Below, piece after piece: positions 40,879-51,376 of a DNA stretch of 64,000 nt (its first letter is position 1; each line of letters starts with the position of its first letter). Below the pieces are notes generated by a model. It searched no databases. It worked only from the letters and a program-made list of their open reading frames with translations, and had not been told where the DNA came from. Source of the DNA: Paenibacillus hexagrammi (lineage in GTDB: Bacteria; Bacillota; Bacilli; Paenibacillales; NBRC-103111); assembly GCF_021513275.1 (NCBI RefSeq), contig NZ_CP090978.1, forward strand, positions 2,976,001-3,040,000. Reading direction: 5' to 3'. The translations under genes were made by a program, and so were the position numbers.

Positions 40879-42198
40879 CTAGAAGTTCTCTCCCTGTTCT
40901 TCCCCTGCTGCACGTTGTTGATCGTAGGCGGCTAGCAGGTAACCCATTTTCTGATAATCGTCTTTGTTGACGCGAACCTGAAACACCATGTCTTCCCCAT
41001 CAACTTCATTCTGGAGGACATCGCCAATTCGGTAAATGAGAGAAATCATATCTCCCTTATCTGCTGGAATGCGGAATTCCTTGCTTTCCCCCATCAGCTT
41101 CTCTTGAATGACGATCTTCAGTCGCTCAAGATCTTGATCATTGTAAGCGGAAATTTTCAAGAAATCCCCCTCCGTAGAGAGCATCTCTTGCTCATGAATG
41201 GAGCACAGATCAACTTTATTGAACACCGTCAGCTGTTCTTTCTGATGAGCGCCAAGCTCCTCCAGGACTTCAGCCACGACACGCATCTGCTCGCTCCTCA
41301 TGTCTGTTGCGCTGTCCACGACATGAAGAATCAGATCAGCCTCATTCGCTTCCTCCAGCGTCGCTCTAAAGGCAGCAATCAGATCATGTGGCAGGTTCTG
41401 GATGAAACCGACCGTGTCCGTCAGGACAATCTCTTTGCCGCTTGGCAGCTCCATGGTTCGTGAAGTCGGATCTAATGTCGCAAAGAGCTGATTCTCGACG
41501 TAGACATCCGCATCCGTCAACTGCTTCAGCAAGGTCGACTTGCCCGCATTCGTATAGCCCACCAGCGCCACTTGGAACACGCCTGTTTTCTTCCTGCGCT
41601 CCCGATGAAGCGTACGATGCCTCACCACTTCTTCCAGCTGCGCTTTTAGCTCGCCGATACGGTCGCGGATATGCCTGCGGTCCGTCTCCAGCTTGGTTTC
41701 CCCTGGACCTCTCGTACCGATCCCGCCGCCAAGACGTGATAAGTTCTTCCTTGCCCGGATAGTCTAGGGAGCAGATAGCTCAGCTGTGCCAGCTCGACCT
41801 GGATAATCCCCCTCACGGGTCTTCGCCCTTTGAGCAAAAATATCGAGAATGAGCTGTGTACGGTCGATGATTTTCACATCCAACGCGGCTTCTAGGTTGC
41901 GAACCTGTGCTCCGGACAGCTCCTGATCGAATATCGCGGTGTTTCCGCCGTGCTGCTCAATGAGCGCTTTCAGCTCCTCAACCTTGCCTTTCCCAATAAA
42001 CCACTTCGTATCTGCCGATTCCTTATTTTGCGTCATCGTATCTAAGACAAGCACACCTGCAGTTTCAGCCAGCTTGACCAGCTCCTGCAAGGAATATTCA
42101 GCAAGCTCTTCATTCTTTCTCTGCATGCCTGTCACTAAGCTGACCAATACAGCTCTGTCTTGTACATCACCTTGTACTTCATGTGAAGTTGGTTTCAT
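40879..42198 (-). CDS. hflX: GTPase HflX (two compensating frameshifts)
   Basis: Ribosome-associated GTPase, 439 residues from ATG 42198 (GAGGGGGAG upstream). N-terminal HflX domain (WFIGKGKVEELKALI, IFDQELSGAQVRNLE), G domain with GYTNAGKSTLL, DTVGFIQNLPH, NKVD. An extra G in a G5 run (plus-strand C 41808-41812) pushes the frame off after AKTREG, and a missing A near 41747-41748 restores it before NLSRLGGGIGTRGPGETKLE; in between, an in-frame stop appears. The total length is unchanged, so the protein is normal if both are errors. Overlaps no neighbour; ynbB follows. Confidence 0.92.
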
Positions 42199-42315
42199 CC
42201 CATACTCCCCCTCTAATCCAACCAAATAATGAATGGCCACATACAGCCCACCATCATTGTGGATGAAAAAGGAGGGAAAGTCAATTTACCCGCCGCGGAG
42301 AGATCGGTTATAACG

Positions 42316-42350
42316 AAATAACCCGCCAAGCGGCTGCTCAGCGGGCTATA
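42316..42350 (-). terminator. Weak terminator after efeB
   Basis: AGCCCGC/GCGGGTT hairpin followed by a short T-rich stretch on the minus strand. Confidence 0.5.
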
Positions 42351-42360
42351 TACCCCATAT

Positions 42361-43643
42361 TTATGCACCAAAAAGGCTCTGTCCCAGGTACGAATTTTTG
42401 TCAGCAACACCAGGCAATACAGCAAAATAGCCTCCACCTGTTGTTTCCGTGTATGCCAACATCTGATCCGGCATTTTCGGATTGGTCAGCCTCTTTTGTA
42501 TGGATTCAAACTGGGTTTGAATATTGCGGTTAAAGCAAATAAACAGTAATCCTGCATTCATCCGTCCAACCTGATCCAGGTTCTCCATGAAGTTATAACC
42601 TCGCCGTAAAATTCGCTCTCTTTCAGAGGCTTCGCCTGTTCGCGGGTTGGATAGACGGATGTGCGAGTCCAGAGCTGTCTTCTTCCCTTCCGGATCTGCG
42701 GCAAAATTAGGCTGTTCGAACTCGCCTTGACCATCCATTGGTGCGCCCGATACTTTTTGACGCCCAATGATACCCTCTTGGTCTCCATAGGGTTGTTGGT
42801 CCCAAGTTTCAATCCGCATATTGATGCGCCTCACAACCATGTAGCTGCCTCCGGCGAGCCAAGGCGAGCCATCCGCTGCGTCAATCCAAATGTTATTCTT
42901 CATAAACATTTCGTCGTTGAGCGCCGGATTGTTAGTTCCATCCTTGAAGCCGAATAAATTGCGCTTCGTGCCGTCAGCTTTAATGCTCATCTGGCCGGTC
43001 TGCTGCCATCGTAAATGAGCAACCCCGCGCGCCGCTTTGGCTAAATTCCGAATCGCATGAAAACAAATGGTGGGGTCATCCGCGCATGCTTGAATGATCA
43101 AATCTCCATGCGTAAGCTGATCCTGCAGTGAATCCGCGTGGAAAATAGGCATCTGAGTGAGACCGGCTGGTTTTCGCGCCCGAAGGCCGAATCGGTCCGT
43201 ACCATCCTTCTCAAACAGCGAGGCGCCTACTGCAAAGGTAAGCGTCAGCTTGCTGCTCGCGATTCCGAGTTGCTCGCCCGTATCCGTTGGTGGAAACTTG
43301 GCCTGCTGCGGTTCTTCCGCAAGAGGCTTTCCTTCCATTAAAAGTGCGGCCATCTCGGTCCATTTTTGTAAAAGCTCCTTCAATTCCTTCACATCGTCCG
43401 TCGTGACATCAAATGCCGCAACATTGGAAAAATTTTGCTGGGGAGTCAAGATCCCCGATTGATGAGCTCCATAAAAAGAGACATGCTCAGCAGCTTGAGC
43501 CTGTTCTTGTGAGGCCGCACCCGATGCAGGCAGCTGAGAATGCGATTTTTCTTGAGCCTTGCCGATAAAGTCGCCTAGTACCAGCCCAGCCGCTCCGCGG
43601 CTGTCATGCCGAGAAAAGAACGACGGCTTAGCTTATCCGTCAA
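42361..43643 (-). CDS. efeB: Dyp-type heme peroxidase EfeB (one frameshift in Tat signal)
   Basis: 427 residues after correction. N-terminus TDKLSRRSFLGM carries a twin-arginine signal; a missing base at 43595-43596 (CC for CCC) then shifts into AAGAAGLVLGDFIGKA. Mature part: family motif GFKDGTNNP, the proximal heme region and GLLFICFNRNIQTQFE. In EfeUOB-type systems it oxidises ferrous iron or handles heme outside the membrane. TTG start at 43643 ten bases after AAAGGG is preferred. Last gene of efeUOB. Confidence 0.92.
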
Positions 43644-43697
43644 TCTCTTCACACCCTTTCCGATTCCTATGTTCTATGAAACTATTATAAACGGAAA

Positions 43698-44906
43698 TTA
43701 CTGTCCTAGGGTACCAGGCATTTTTACCAGAGGCTCCGCCAACGCTTCCAGCTTATTCTTCAGATCCACTTGCTTGGATTGCTCCAATTTGCCAAAATCA
43801 TTCCAAGTAGTTCCAACCGGAGACAGAACATTCATTTGATCAATAACCGCAGTTAAGCTTTTATTGATTTTCTCATCCAACGCTGCGTCTTTCTTTTTCA
43901 ATTCGTCCTTAACCAGTGTGTATATTTCTTGCGCACCTTCCACGTTCGCCCGAATAACGGGAACCGTCGCACCACTCCAGCGCTCTTCTTCACCTGTAAT
44001 TTTGGAGGATTGAGCTTCTTCCATCAGTTCGCCGACACCAGTGACGAAATCTGTGGCTTCGATATTGGTTGCTGCGATGCTTTGCTGCATTTTTTTGCCG
44101 TCTTCCAGCAGTCTTGCTGCGAAAGGCTCAGCATCTTTGACTGTTTTCTTCACAAATAAGATGTGCTCAATGCGGTGGTAGCCTGTGAACTCCGGATCGT
44201 CTTCGTTCTTGAAGTCATCCACACGCGCATCCATCACACCGTCCAGCTCGGCAAATCTTTCGATGACAGGCTCAATGCGCTCATACGGCATGCGCGCTTG
44301 CACATAAGCTTCTTGGGCTTTTTTCAAGTCACCGCTCTTCACCGCTGCATCCAATTGCTCCAACAGAGTGACCAGCTGCTTGCCTTGATCTTGAACATAT
44401 TCGTTATAGGCTTTCGTAGCTGCTTGGAGTTCTTTGGAAGAAGTAATCGCATCGCTATTCACTGCGCCTTTGTTGTCTTCCAGAGAGGTGCTCAGTTCCT
44501 TCACAACGTTAACCAGTTCATCGTTCAGCTTGCCAAGAGCTGTGAAATCCAACGTGCTTTGCTTCAGACCCGCTTCTACAGGTGTAAGGTATTTCTCTAC
44601 TTTTACGTATAGCTCTGGATATTTAGGTTTGACTTCATCTTCAAAGCTCGCCCATACTTCGTCCAGCTTACCGGAAATCTTCTTGCCATCGTCAACTTTC
44701 TTTTGATCTAGCTGTTGTTTCAGATCTTCTACAGATTTCAGCAGAGCTGCGGAGCCTTCTTTGGCAGGTACTTTCGCTACATCCGGTGTAGGGCTGGCCG
44801 CTGTTGCGGCTGTTGTTGCTGCCGGAGCCGTTTCAGATTTGGCGCATCCGGCCATTGTTAATGCAGCTGCTGCTGCGAATACGATTACTTTGAATTGCGT
44901 TTTCAT
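43698..44906 (-). CDS. efeO: EfeO/EfeM iron-uptake lipoprotein
   Basis: 402 residues. Lipobox TMAGC at residue ~21, an Ala/Thr/Pro linker, then two related helical parts; the C-terminal imelysin-like (M75) domain has the metal motif GYHRIEHILF (HxxE). Delivers iron to EfeU. Between efeU and efeB, 54 bases from each neighbour. Confidence 0.9.
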   Translation of the reverse strand: MKTQFKVIVFAAAAALTMAGCAKSETAPAATTAATAASPTPDVAKVPAKEGSAALLKSVEDLKQQLDQKKVDDGKKISGKLDEVWASFEDEVKPKYPELYVKVEKYLTPVEAGLKQSTLDFTALGKLNDELVNVVKELSTSLEDNKGAVNSDAITSSKELQAATKAYNEYVQDQGKQLVTLLEQLDAAVKSGDLKKAQEAYVQARMPYERIEPVIERFAELDGVMDARVDDFKNEDDPEFTGYHRIEHILFVKKTVKDAEPFAARLLEDGKKMQQSIAATNIEATDFVTGVGELMEEAQSSKITGEEERWSGATVPVIRANVEGAQEIYTLVKDELKKKDAALDEKINKSLTAVIDQMNVLSPVGTTWNDFGKLEQSKQVDLKNKLEALAEPLVKMPGTLGQ

Positions 44907-44960
44907 GAATGATTTCCCCCGTTATCCATATTTATTTATGTTTATATCAAAGCTATATCT

Positions 44961-46433
44961 CTAAGCTGCTTGATTGCGAAGTTTGAAGCTTTGTGTCATG
45001 TCTTTCAATGCCGCAAATAGAGCGACAATCAGCAATACAAGCTGTGGCAAGGCACTTTCTAAGGATGGATAGAGCGCAATAGCGTCCCAGGTTGGCAGCC
45101 AGGAGGCTGTAGTCGCCGGAAGAATACCTGCCAGCTGAAGTCCATGAATGCCCATCCCAGTAAATTTAAAGCAAAGATAGAAAACGAATATGCTGGAAAT
45201 CAGGAAGAACGGACGCATTGGTATGCGTAAACCGATTTTCAGTATTAAATAAGCGATGATAACCAGCAGCACAACACCAATGACAATGCCGCTAAGCAGC
45301 GAACTGAGCGAGATGGAAGAAGCCATTCCGATCATAAAAAGGACTGTCTCCGTACCTTCGCGGAATACGGCTAGAAACGCAAGCACACTGAGTGAAACCA
45401 GACTGCCGGTTGCTAGTGCTTTTACACTTTGGTTGCGAATATACTGCTGCCAATTGGAAATACTGGATTTACTATGAAGCCAATAGCTCATATAGAGCAG
45501 CATGACTGCTGCAAATACACCTGTGCATCCTGCGATCAGGAAATTGTTGTTACCGAATGCACTTGAAGAAAACAGCTGTTGAACGATAATACCTAGGATG
45601 ATGCTGACCAGCAGCCCCGCTCCAACCCCGTACCAGATCCACTTACGCTTCTCAGCGTGTCCTGATTTGTTTAAGAAGCCTAGCAGTGCTATGACTACTA
45701 GCAGAGCCTCCAAACCTTCTCTTAACAAAATCGTAGTGGCATCTAGCATCGTGTAGCTCGTTTTCCCTGCCAAAGGTTCAAGTGATGCATGCATTCTTGC
45801 AATTGTAGCTGCTGCATCCGACACCTTAGGCGGATTAGAGGAAAGCTGAGCATAAGCTGTAACCATGTCTCTTTCCATCGATTGGTAGACTTCCGTGGAT
45901 TGTGTGAGCACAATTCCTTCAATGTCCAGCCAAGAGCTGCGAAGCTTTTCTACATTCGCCTTGGCGCCATCGATATCGCTGCTAGACAATTGATCCGAAG
46001 CCGTCTCAAGCAAGGTAACTAACGAACCAATCGTTACTTTTTCAGTTGACTCTGTAACGGTTCCGAAAACGTCCATTTTGCCTTCAACAAAAGCTGTATT
46101 CAAGTTATGTAAGTTTTGTAAGGTTTCGATAAGCTTAGCAGCATCAACAGGCTCTCTCACAGTCTCAAAGGAGACCTCCCCCATCGCACCCTCAATCTTC
46201 TGATAAGCTGCCGCTGAACGTTCCTTCACGCCATCCTCATAGCTGAGCCAATTGGTTTGGAACGTATCAAACTCCTTCGTTACGTCATCCAGCTTGTTAT
46301 CCTTAGCAGCTTGGATTGCTCTTTGTATACCTTCATCCGCTTGCTTCAGGTCATCCTCGGCCTTAGCGAACAAAACTGCCGGAAATGTGAGAAGCAGCAA
46401 TAATATCATGGTAGATAGGATTAATTTTCGCAC
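44961..46433 (-). CDS. efeU: EfeU/FTR1-family iron permease with extended N-terminus
   Basis: 490 residues from GTG 46433. Signal-like helix, a ~220-residue extracytoplasmic helical domain (imelysin/EfeO-N-like), then seven membrane spans with both REXXE iron motifs: LLREGLEALL and FREGTETVLF. High-affinity ferric iron uptake. First gene of efeUOB, directly under a Fur box. Confidence 0.9.
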   Translation of the reverse strand: MRKLILSTMILLLLLTFPAVLFAKAEDDLKQADEGIQRAIQAAKDNKLDDVTKEFDTFQTNWLSYEDGVKERSAAAYQKIEGAMGEVSFETVREPVDAAKLIETLQNLHNLNTAFVEGKMDVFGTVTESTEKVTIGSLVTLLETASDQLSSSDIDGAKANVEKLRSSWLDIEGIVLTQSTEVYQSMERDMVTAYAQLSSNPPKVSDAAATIARMHASLEPLAGKTSYTMLDATTILLREGLEALLVVIALLGFLNKSGHAEKRKWIWYGVGAGLLVSIILGIIVQQLFSSSAFGNNNFLIAGCTGVFAAVMLLYMSYWLHSKSSISNWQQYIRNQSVKALATGSLVSLSVLAFLAVFREGTETVLFMIGMASSISLSSLLSGIVIGVVLLVIIAYLILKIGLRIPMRPFFLISSIFVFYLCFKFTGMGIHGLQLAGILPATTASWLPTWDAIALYPSLESALPQLVLLIVALFAALKDMTQSFKLRNQAA

Positions 46434-46454
46434 AATCAACCGCCCCCTTTAGCG

Positions 46455-46530
46455 AGAATTATTATCATTGATAATCATAATCATTATCATCACACTTTTT
46501 TTATTCTACTCGATTCCTCCATCTTGTCAA
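46455..46530 (-). promoter_or_regulatory. efeUOB promoter with Fur box
   Basis: Minus strand TTGACA (46530-46525), 16-base spacer, TAGAAT (46508-46503), then at 46490-46455 the sequence TGATAATGATTATGATTAT...TGATAATAATTC, two overlapping 7-1-7 Fur boxes (TGATAATNATTATCA). Iron repression is expected. Confidence 0.85.
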
Positions 46531-46548
46531 TGCAAAAATAATGTATCA

Positions 46549-46583
46549 GAAAAAAGAACCCCTTTCCTTTCGGAAGAGATTCT
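46549..46583 (-). terminator. glpX terminator
   Basis: Minus strand AGAATCTCTTCC-gaaa-GGAAAGGGGTTCT followed by TTTTTT; stem includes G-T pairs. Confidence 0.7.
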
Positions 46584-46611
46584 CCATGATTCTTCGATTG
46601 TCAGCCGCCTG

Positions 46612-47578
46612 TTACTTGTTCAAGAACGGCTTGTTAGGCAAATAATGCAGCGTTCTAATGTGCCGAATTGTCCGGGTCTTTGCCCGCATGACAATCGAAT
46701 GCGTCTCCGCTCTTTCCCCGGGCAAATACCTCACGCCGCCAAGAAACTCTCCGGGAGTCACACCTGTAGCTGCAAAAATCACATCGTCCTTGCCGATCAT
46801 ATCATCCATTCTCAGAATTTGATAAGGATCGCTGATTCCCATATGGACGCAGCGCTGATATTCGTTACCGTCCGCAGGCATGAGTCTGCCGGATTAATTC
46901 ACCGCCCAAACAGCGCAGTGCAGCCGCTGCCAGAACGCCTTCAGGGGCGCCGCCGGAGCCGACGTACAGATCAATCCCCGCTTCCGGGAATGCTGGCGCC
47001 ATCGCGCCCGCGACATCTCCGTCGGACAGGAATTTGATCCGTACACCCACTTTTCTGAGTGTCTTGATGATCGTTTCATGGCGGGCCCGATCCAGAATCA
47101 TTACGGTCAGATCAGAAACTTTCTTATTAAGCGCTTCAGCGGCTTTGCGCAGCGTAACTTCCATCGGATCGGTGATATCCAGCTTGCCTGCGAGCGCCGG
47201 CCCTACTGCCAGCTTCTCCATGTACATATCCGGAGCGTGCAGCAAATTCCCCTTGTCCGCAATGGCGATCACAGACATCGCGTTATTTAAGCCTTTTGCA
47301 ACGATATCCGTGCCCTCTAGAGGATCCACAGCCACATCGACCTCAGGACCGTTCATACTCCCCACTTCTTCTCCAATATAAAGCATCGGAGCTTCATCCA
47401 TTTCCCCTTCTCCGATCACCACTGTACCGCGAATCGATACCGAATCAAACATAGCTCTCATCGCCGAAGTTGCCGCACCGTCTGCGCTGTTTTTATCTCC
47501 TCTGCCAAGCCAAGGCGCGGATGCCAATGCCGCCAATTCAGTGACGCGAACGACTTCCAATGACAATTCTCTTTCCAT
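46612..47578 (-). CDS. glpX: Class II fructose-1,6-bisphosphatase (one frameshift)
   Basis: 321 residues after correction, usual size. Metal/substrate motifs [55 protein letters not shown]. An extra base in GG at 46891-46892 (plus strand) shifts [17 protein letters not shown] out of frame. Gluconeogenic enzyme; its place behind lutCBA-lutR fits growth on lactate. Confidence 0.93.
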
Positions 47579-47610
47579 GTAAATCTCCCCTTAGAATCCA
47601 CAGCTTCGTC

Positions 47611-48318
47611 CTACAAATATTTGAATAATATCTGTTCCACATGCTCTAGATGTGCTTTCATATGGTGTGAAGCTTCTGCTCGATGACTGCGTCTAACCGC
47701 ATCATAAATAGCCAGATGCTCCTGGTACAGACGCCTTGCAACCGATGAGTTAGCATACAGCTCTACCCGCCTGGTTTCCTTGATCGCCATTTCCATCGGA
47801 CTCATGATCGAATCCAGCATGTTGACCATTAAGGAATTATGGGTGGACTTTACTAAGGTGAGATGAAACAGCAGGTCCGTCCTTTCCCCTTCTTCTTCAT
47901 TGCCAATGGCCAGCTCCATCTCCCGGACCAATCGGCTGAGCGTTTCGAGATCTTCATCCGTTCTTTTCTCTGCGGCTAAAGCTGCGTTGGAAATCTCCAA
48001 AGCTTTTCTCGCTTCCATCAGCTCCAGAAGAATCGTCCTATTCAAGCGCAGGACTTGGAGCTTAGGCACTTCAATCTCAGTTGGCGCACTGCTCACGACC
48101 GTACAGCCGCCGCCCTGACGAATATCGATGAGTCCCATCGCGCGAAGCGCGCTTAACGCTTCTCTCATCGTTGATCTGCCTACACCGAAGCGTTCGGAGA
48201 GCTCCTTCGTAGAAGGCAGCTTATCCCCAGCCTGAAGCCTCCCCTGAACGATCAATTGCTTCAATTGCTGTGTGATTTCCTCGTAATGATTCCGCTTCGT
48301 CAGCTTTGTAACTTCCAT
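47611..48318 (-). CDS. lutR: GntR/FadR-family regulator LutR
   Basis: 235 residues: N-terminal winged helix (LPSTKELSERFGVGRSTMREALSALRAMGLIDIRQGGG) and a C-terminal all-helical FCD ligand domain with metal-binding His. Last gene of the lut cluster, 17 bases after lutC. By analogy with B. subtilis LutR it should repress lutABC until lactate is present. Confidence 0.85.
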   Translation of the reverse strand: MEVTKLTKRNHYEEITQQLKQLIVQGRLQAGDKLPSTKELSERFGVGRSTMREALSALRAMGLIDIRQGGGCTVVSSAPTEIEVPKLQVLRLNRTILLELMEARKALEISNAALAAEKRTDEDLETLSRLVREMELAIGNEEEGERTDLLFHLTLVKSTHNSLMVNMLDSIMSPMEMAIKETRRVELYANSSVARRLYQEHLAIYDAVRRSHRAEASHHMKAHLEHVEQILFKYL

Positions 48319-48335
48319 CAGCTCCGTCAGCTCCT

Positions 48336-49061
48336 CTAACCTACCAGAAGCGCGTAAACGATTCCCGGGCCGTGTACACCTATGGTGAGATCATTTTCGA
48401 TATCCGCAGAACGGCTTGGGCCCGAGATAAAGTGGATCCCTGCCGGCAAATGCGCTCTTCCTGCCTGGTCAAAATTCACGAGAATTTCCCCTAAGCGCGT
48501 ATGCAGCTTCTCTAGCGGGATAATGGCGAACAGCACCGTCGGCAGGAGGCTGACCGAACGCCCTTTATTTTCCGCTGACAAGACCGTAATCGAGCCCGTA
48601 TACGCTGCCGCATAATCGGCCATCACAACGCCAAAGTCCGCTTCAGCGGCGCGCGCCTTCCAATGCTCATCATGATCACTGTTCCATACGGAAACCGTGG
48701 AATGAGGGAGCGCAGCTTCCAGGCCAAGCTGCTCAAGCTCTGGCTGGTCCTGGCGGATTACATACTTCGCACTCATTTCCTCCGCTTTCGCCGTAATGAA
48801 CTGCTTAACAACCTCTAAGCTGGAAAGACGGCTGACATGACCGCCGGCACTTTGAAAATTCGTCGTGAACTTCTGAATCCGTTCTTCAAGCCCCCACTCA
48901 AACTCATTCCAAAAATCAGGCGCCCCCCGAAAAGGCCGTTCCGGCTTTTCGAGCACCCTCGGACGCTTCAGCTTCTTCGCAATACCGTTCATGAAAGCTT
49001 CTTGCTTGGCTTTGGACTCCGCTTCCAGCTGCGCCAGCCACTCTTGATGCGTGTCACCCAT
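48336..49061 (-). CDS. lutC: LutC, lactate utilisation protein
   Basis: 241 residues from ATG 49061 with AGGAGGG eight bases upstream. LUD domain protein: SAKYVIRQD, VVMADYAAAYTGSI, LLPTVLFAIIPLEKLHTRLGEIL, FISGPSRSADIENDLTIGVHGPG. With LutA and LutB it forms the iron-sulfur L-lactate oxidase complex. As read the frame is continuous with lutB (see lutB), but the good ribosome site argues for a separate protein. Confidence 0.88.
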   Translation of the reverse strand: MGDTHQEWLAQLEAESKAKQEAFMNGIAKKLKRPRVLEKPERPFRGAPDFWNEFEWGLEERIQKFTTNFQSAGGHVSRLSSLEVVKQFITAKAEEMSAKYVIRQDQPELEQLGLEAALPHSTVSVWNSDHDEHWKARAAEADFGVVMADYAAAYTGSITVLSAENKGRSVSLLPTVLFAIIPLEKLHTRLGEILVNFDQAGRAHLPAGIHFISGPSRSADIENDLTIGVHGPGIVYALLVG

Positions 49062-50566
49062 GTGAGTGCCCTCCTCCTGCTTCCGTTTGTTCGCAATCTC
49101 TTCCATACGCTGCTTCATCGCAGGATCCATTTCCTTCAGATCCCTCTGAATCTCCTCGGCAAAGGTCCCCCACTGCTCCCGGAATGATTCCTTAGGCAAG
49201 GCAGGCGTAACCCGATAGCTGTTCCAACCTTTTAATGGTCCTAATTTCAATCTGATCTCCCCATTGCGGGCAACCAGCTTCTGACCTAATTTGCCAAGCT
49301 TAAGCACACCGCCAAACCGCCCGGAGCTGCCCGTTAACGTAGAGAAGCCCTTCATGCCGAACGATTCGAGCTTGTTGCCGTACCCTCTCTCTACCTTGCG
49401 GCGCCGCAAAGAAACCAGCATGTCATGCAGAGGAATCTTCACCGGACACGCCTCATAGCAGGCTCCGCATAGGCTGGACGCATTGGCGATATCGTCCCAT
49501 TCGGCGACATTTTTGTTCAGCGCAGGCGTGAGCACCGCTCAATCGGACCGCTGTAGGTACCGCCGTAAGCATGGCCCCCGATGTGACGGTAAACCGGGCA
49601 AGCGTTCAGGCACGCCCCGCAGCGAATGCAGTTGAGCAGCTCTTGGAACTCCGGATCGCCAAGCTGCAGAGAACGGCCGTTATCTACGATGATGATATGC
49701 ATTTCGTCCGGGCCATCTGCATCCTCGGTTCGGCGGGGGCCTGTAATGCCTGACATGTAGACAGTCAGCTTCTGACCTGTAGCAGACCTAGGCAGCAGCG
49801 TCGCCATGACCTCCAAATCACTCCACGAAGGAATAATCCTTTCCATTCCCATCAGCGTGATCTGTGTTTTGGGCACCGTCGTGACCATGCGTGCGTTGCC
49901 CTCATTCTCGAAAAGCACCATCGAGCCTGTCTCGGCGATCGCAAAGTTGCAGCCGGTCATGCCGATATCGGCTTCAAGGAACTTTTCGCGCAACTTCTTG
50001 CGCACGAAGCCTGCCAGGACAGAGGTATCTGGCGGCAAGGTTTCTCCTGCTTCCTTCGACAGTAGCTCGGCGATCTGATAACGGTTCTTATGAATAGCCG
50101 GAATAATAATATGGGAAGGCGTCTCGCCGGCTAATTGAATGATATATTCACCCAAGTCCGTTTCAACCGCTTCCACCCCGATTGATTCCAGAGCATGATT
50201 CAGATGCAGCTCCTCCGTAACCATGGATTTGGATTTCACCACGGATTTCGCCGACTTTCGTTCAGCGATGGATAGAGCGACTTTGACAGCATCTGCAGCG
50301 GTATCTGCAAAATGAACATGTACCCCATTCGCTCTCGCGTTGTTAACAAATTCGTTCAAGTAGTAATCCAAATGAGCGATCGTATGCAGCCGGATCTGAC
50401 GTCCGCGCTCGCGCCACTCGTCCCAGTTGCCATGTTCTTCGGCAGCGTTCTTCTTTCCGCCCCGAAGCCGCTCTGTCGTAAAACGGACCGCCTTGCGTAA
50501 AAACTCATCATTCAGCGCCAGCTCTGCCCGTTCCTTTACCGTATCAGCCGTATGCTCTCCACTCAT
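49054..50566 (-). CDS. lutB: LutB, iron-sulfur lactate utilisation protein (one or two frameshifts)
   Basis: ~504 residues. LUD domain (IGMTGCNFAIAETGSMVLFENEGN) and two 4Fe-4S clusters: CIRCGACLNACPVYRH and SSLCGACYEACPVKIP. A base is missing at 49540 (GPIGAVLTP is broken). The frame then runs into lutC without a stop; one more missing base in CCC at 49069-49071 would give ...EEGHSHG and a TGA overlapping the lutC start, so either a true LutB-LutC fusion or a second indel. Starts by ATGA overlap with lutA. Confidence 0.9.
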
Positions 50567-51291
50567 TTCAAATTCACCCCTTCACACAGCAGCTCAGCTA
50601 AATGCATCACTCTTACTTTCTCTCCGCGATAGCGTAAATTACCCGCGATATTCATCATACAAGCCATATCCAAGCCTACAAGCACTTCCGCTTCCGTCTC
50701 TTTAATGTGATCGACCTTCTCCGTTACCATCGCCCCCGAAATATGCGCCATCTTTACAGCAAACGTTCCGCCGAAGCCGCAGCAATCTTCCGCAAATGGC
50801 AACGGAACGAATTCCAGACCCTTGACGTTCTCCAGCAGCTTCATCGGCTCTTCCTTTACTCCGAGCAGCCTGCTGCCGTGGCAGGACGGATGATAGGTCA
50901 CTCTGTGAGGGAACTCAGCTCCAACATCCGTAACGCCAAGCACTTGCACCAGAAATTGGGTAAATTCGTAGGTTTTGCTTTGGAGTGCCTCTGCCTTGCT
51001 AAGCAGAACAGGATCATCTTTAAATAATTCCGGATAGTGATGAATCATATAGGTGCATGAGCCCGAGGGCGATACAACAAAGTCGCTGTCATCAAAGGCT
51101 TCGAGAATGGTCTTCGCCGATGCTCTGGCATCATCCCAATAACCGCTGTTGTAGGCTGGCTGACCGCAGCAGGTTTGAACCTTTGGAAACTCAAGCTCTA
51201 CGCCGTATTGGGCCAGCAAACGAACCATAGATTGCCCCACACGAGGGTATATGGCATCGCTTAAACATGTAATAAATAAAGAGACCTTCAT
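50563..51291 (-). CDS. lutA: LutA, CCG-domain lactate utilisation protein
   Basis: 242 residues, two cysteine-rich CCG domains: TCCGQPAYNSGY and EDCCGFGGTFAVK, with further Cys in GSCTYM and PSCHGSRLLG. Subunit of the LutABC complex; likely binds the noncanonical 4Fe-4S cluster seen in this family. AGAGGTG precedes ATG 51291. First gene of lutABC-lutR. Confidence 0.92.
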   Translation of the reverse strand: MKVSLFITCLSDAIYPRVGQSMVRLLAQYGVELEFPKVQTCCGQPAYNSGYWDDARASAKTILEAFDDSDFVVSPSGSCTYMIHHYPELFKDDPVLLSKAEALQSKTYEFTQFLVQVLGVTDVGAEFPHRVTYHPSCHGSRLLGVKEEPMKLLENVKGLEFVPLPFAEDCCGFGGTFAVKMAHISGAMVTEKVDHIKETEAEVLVGLDMACMMNIAGNLRYRGEKVRVMHLAELLCEGVNLK

Positions 51292-51339
51292 AAGTCACCT
51301 CTTAAAGAATAGAGTCATTAAAATTTATTTCAAATCAAT

Positions 51340-51354
51340 TTGTCAGGTTGTCAG
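51340..51354 (-). promoter_or_regulatory. Candidate lut operator
   Basis: Two TTGTCAG heptamers (51340-51346, 51348-51354) eight bases apart, followed by ACATG, about 50 bases before lutA. Repeats rich in TGTC/GACA are usual for FadR-type regulators; assignment to LutR is inference. Confidence 0.4.
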
Positions 51355-51376
51355 ACATGTTAACCGTATAGGAAAA

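Noticed and set aside
41746-41812. Programmed frameshifting in hflX
   Set aside because: Two compensating shifts 60 bases apart without slippery-site structure, and many similar indels elsewhere; error is simpler.
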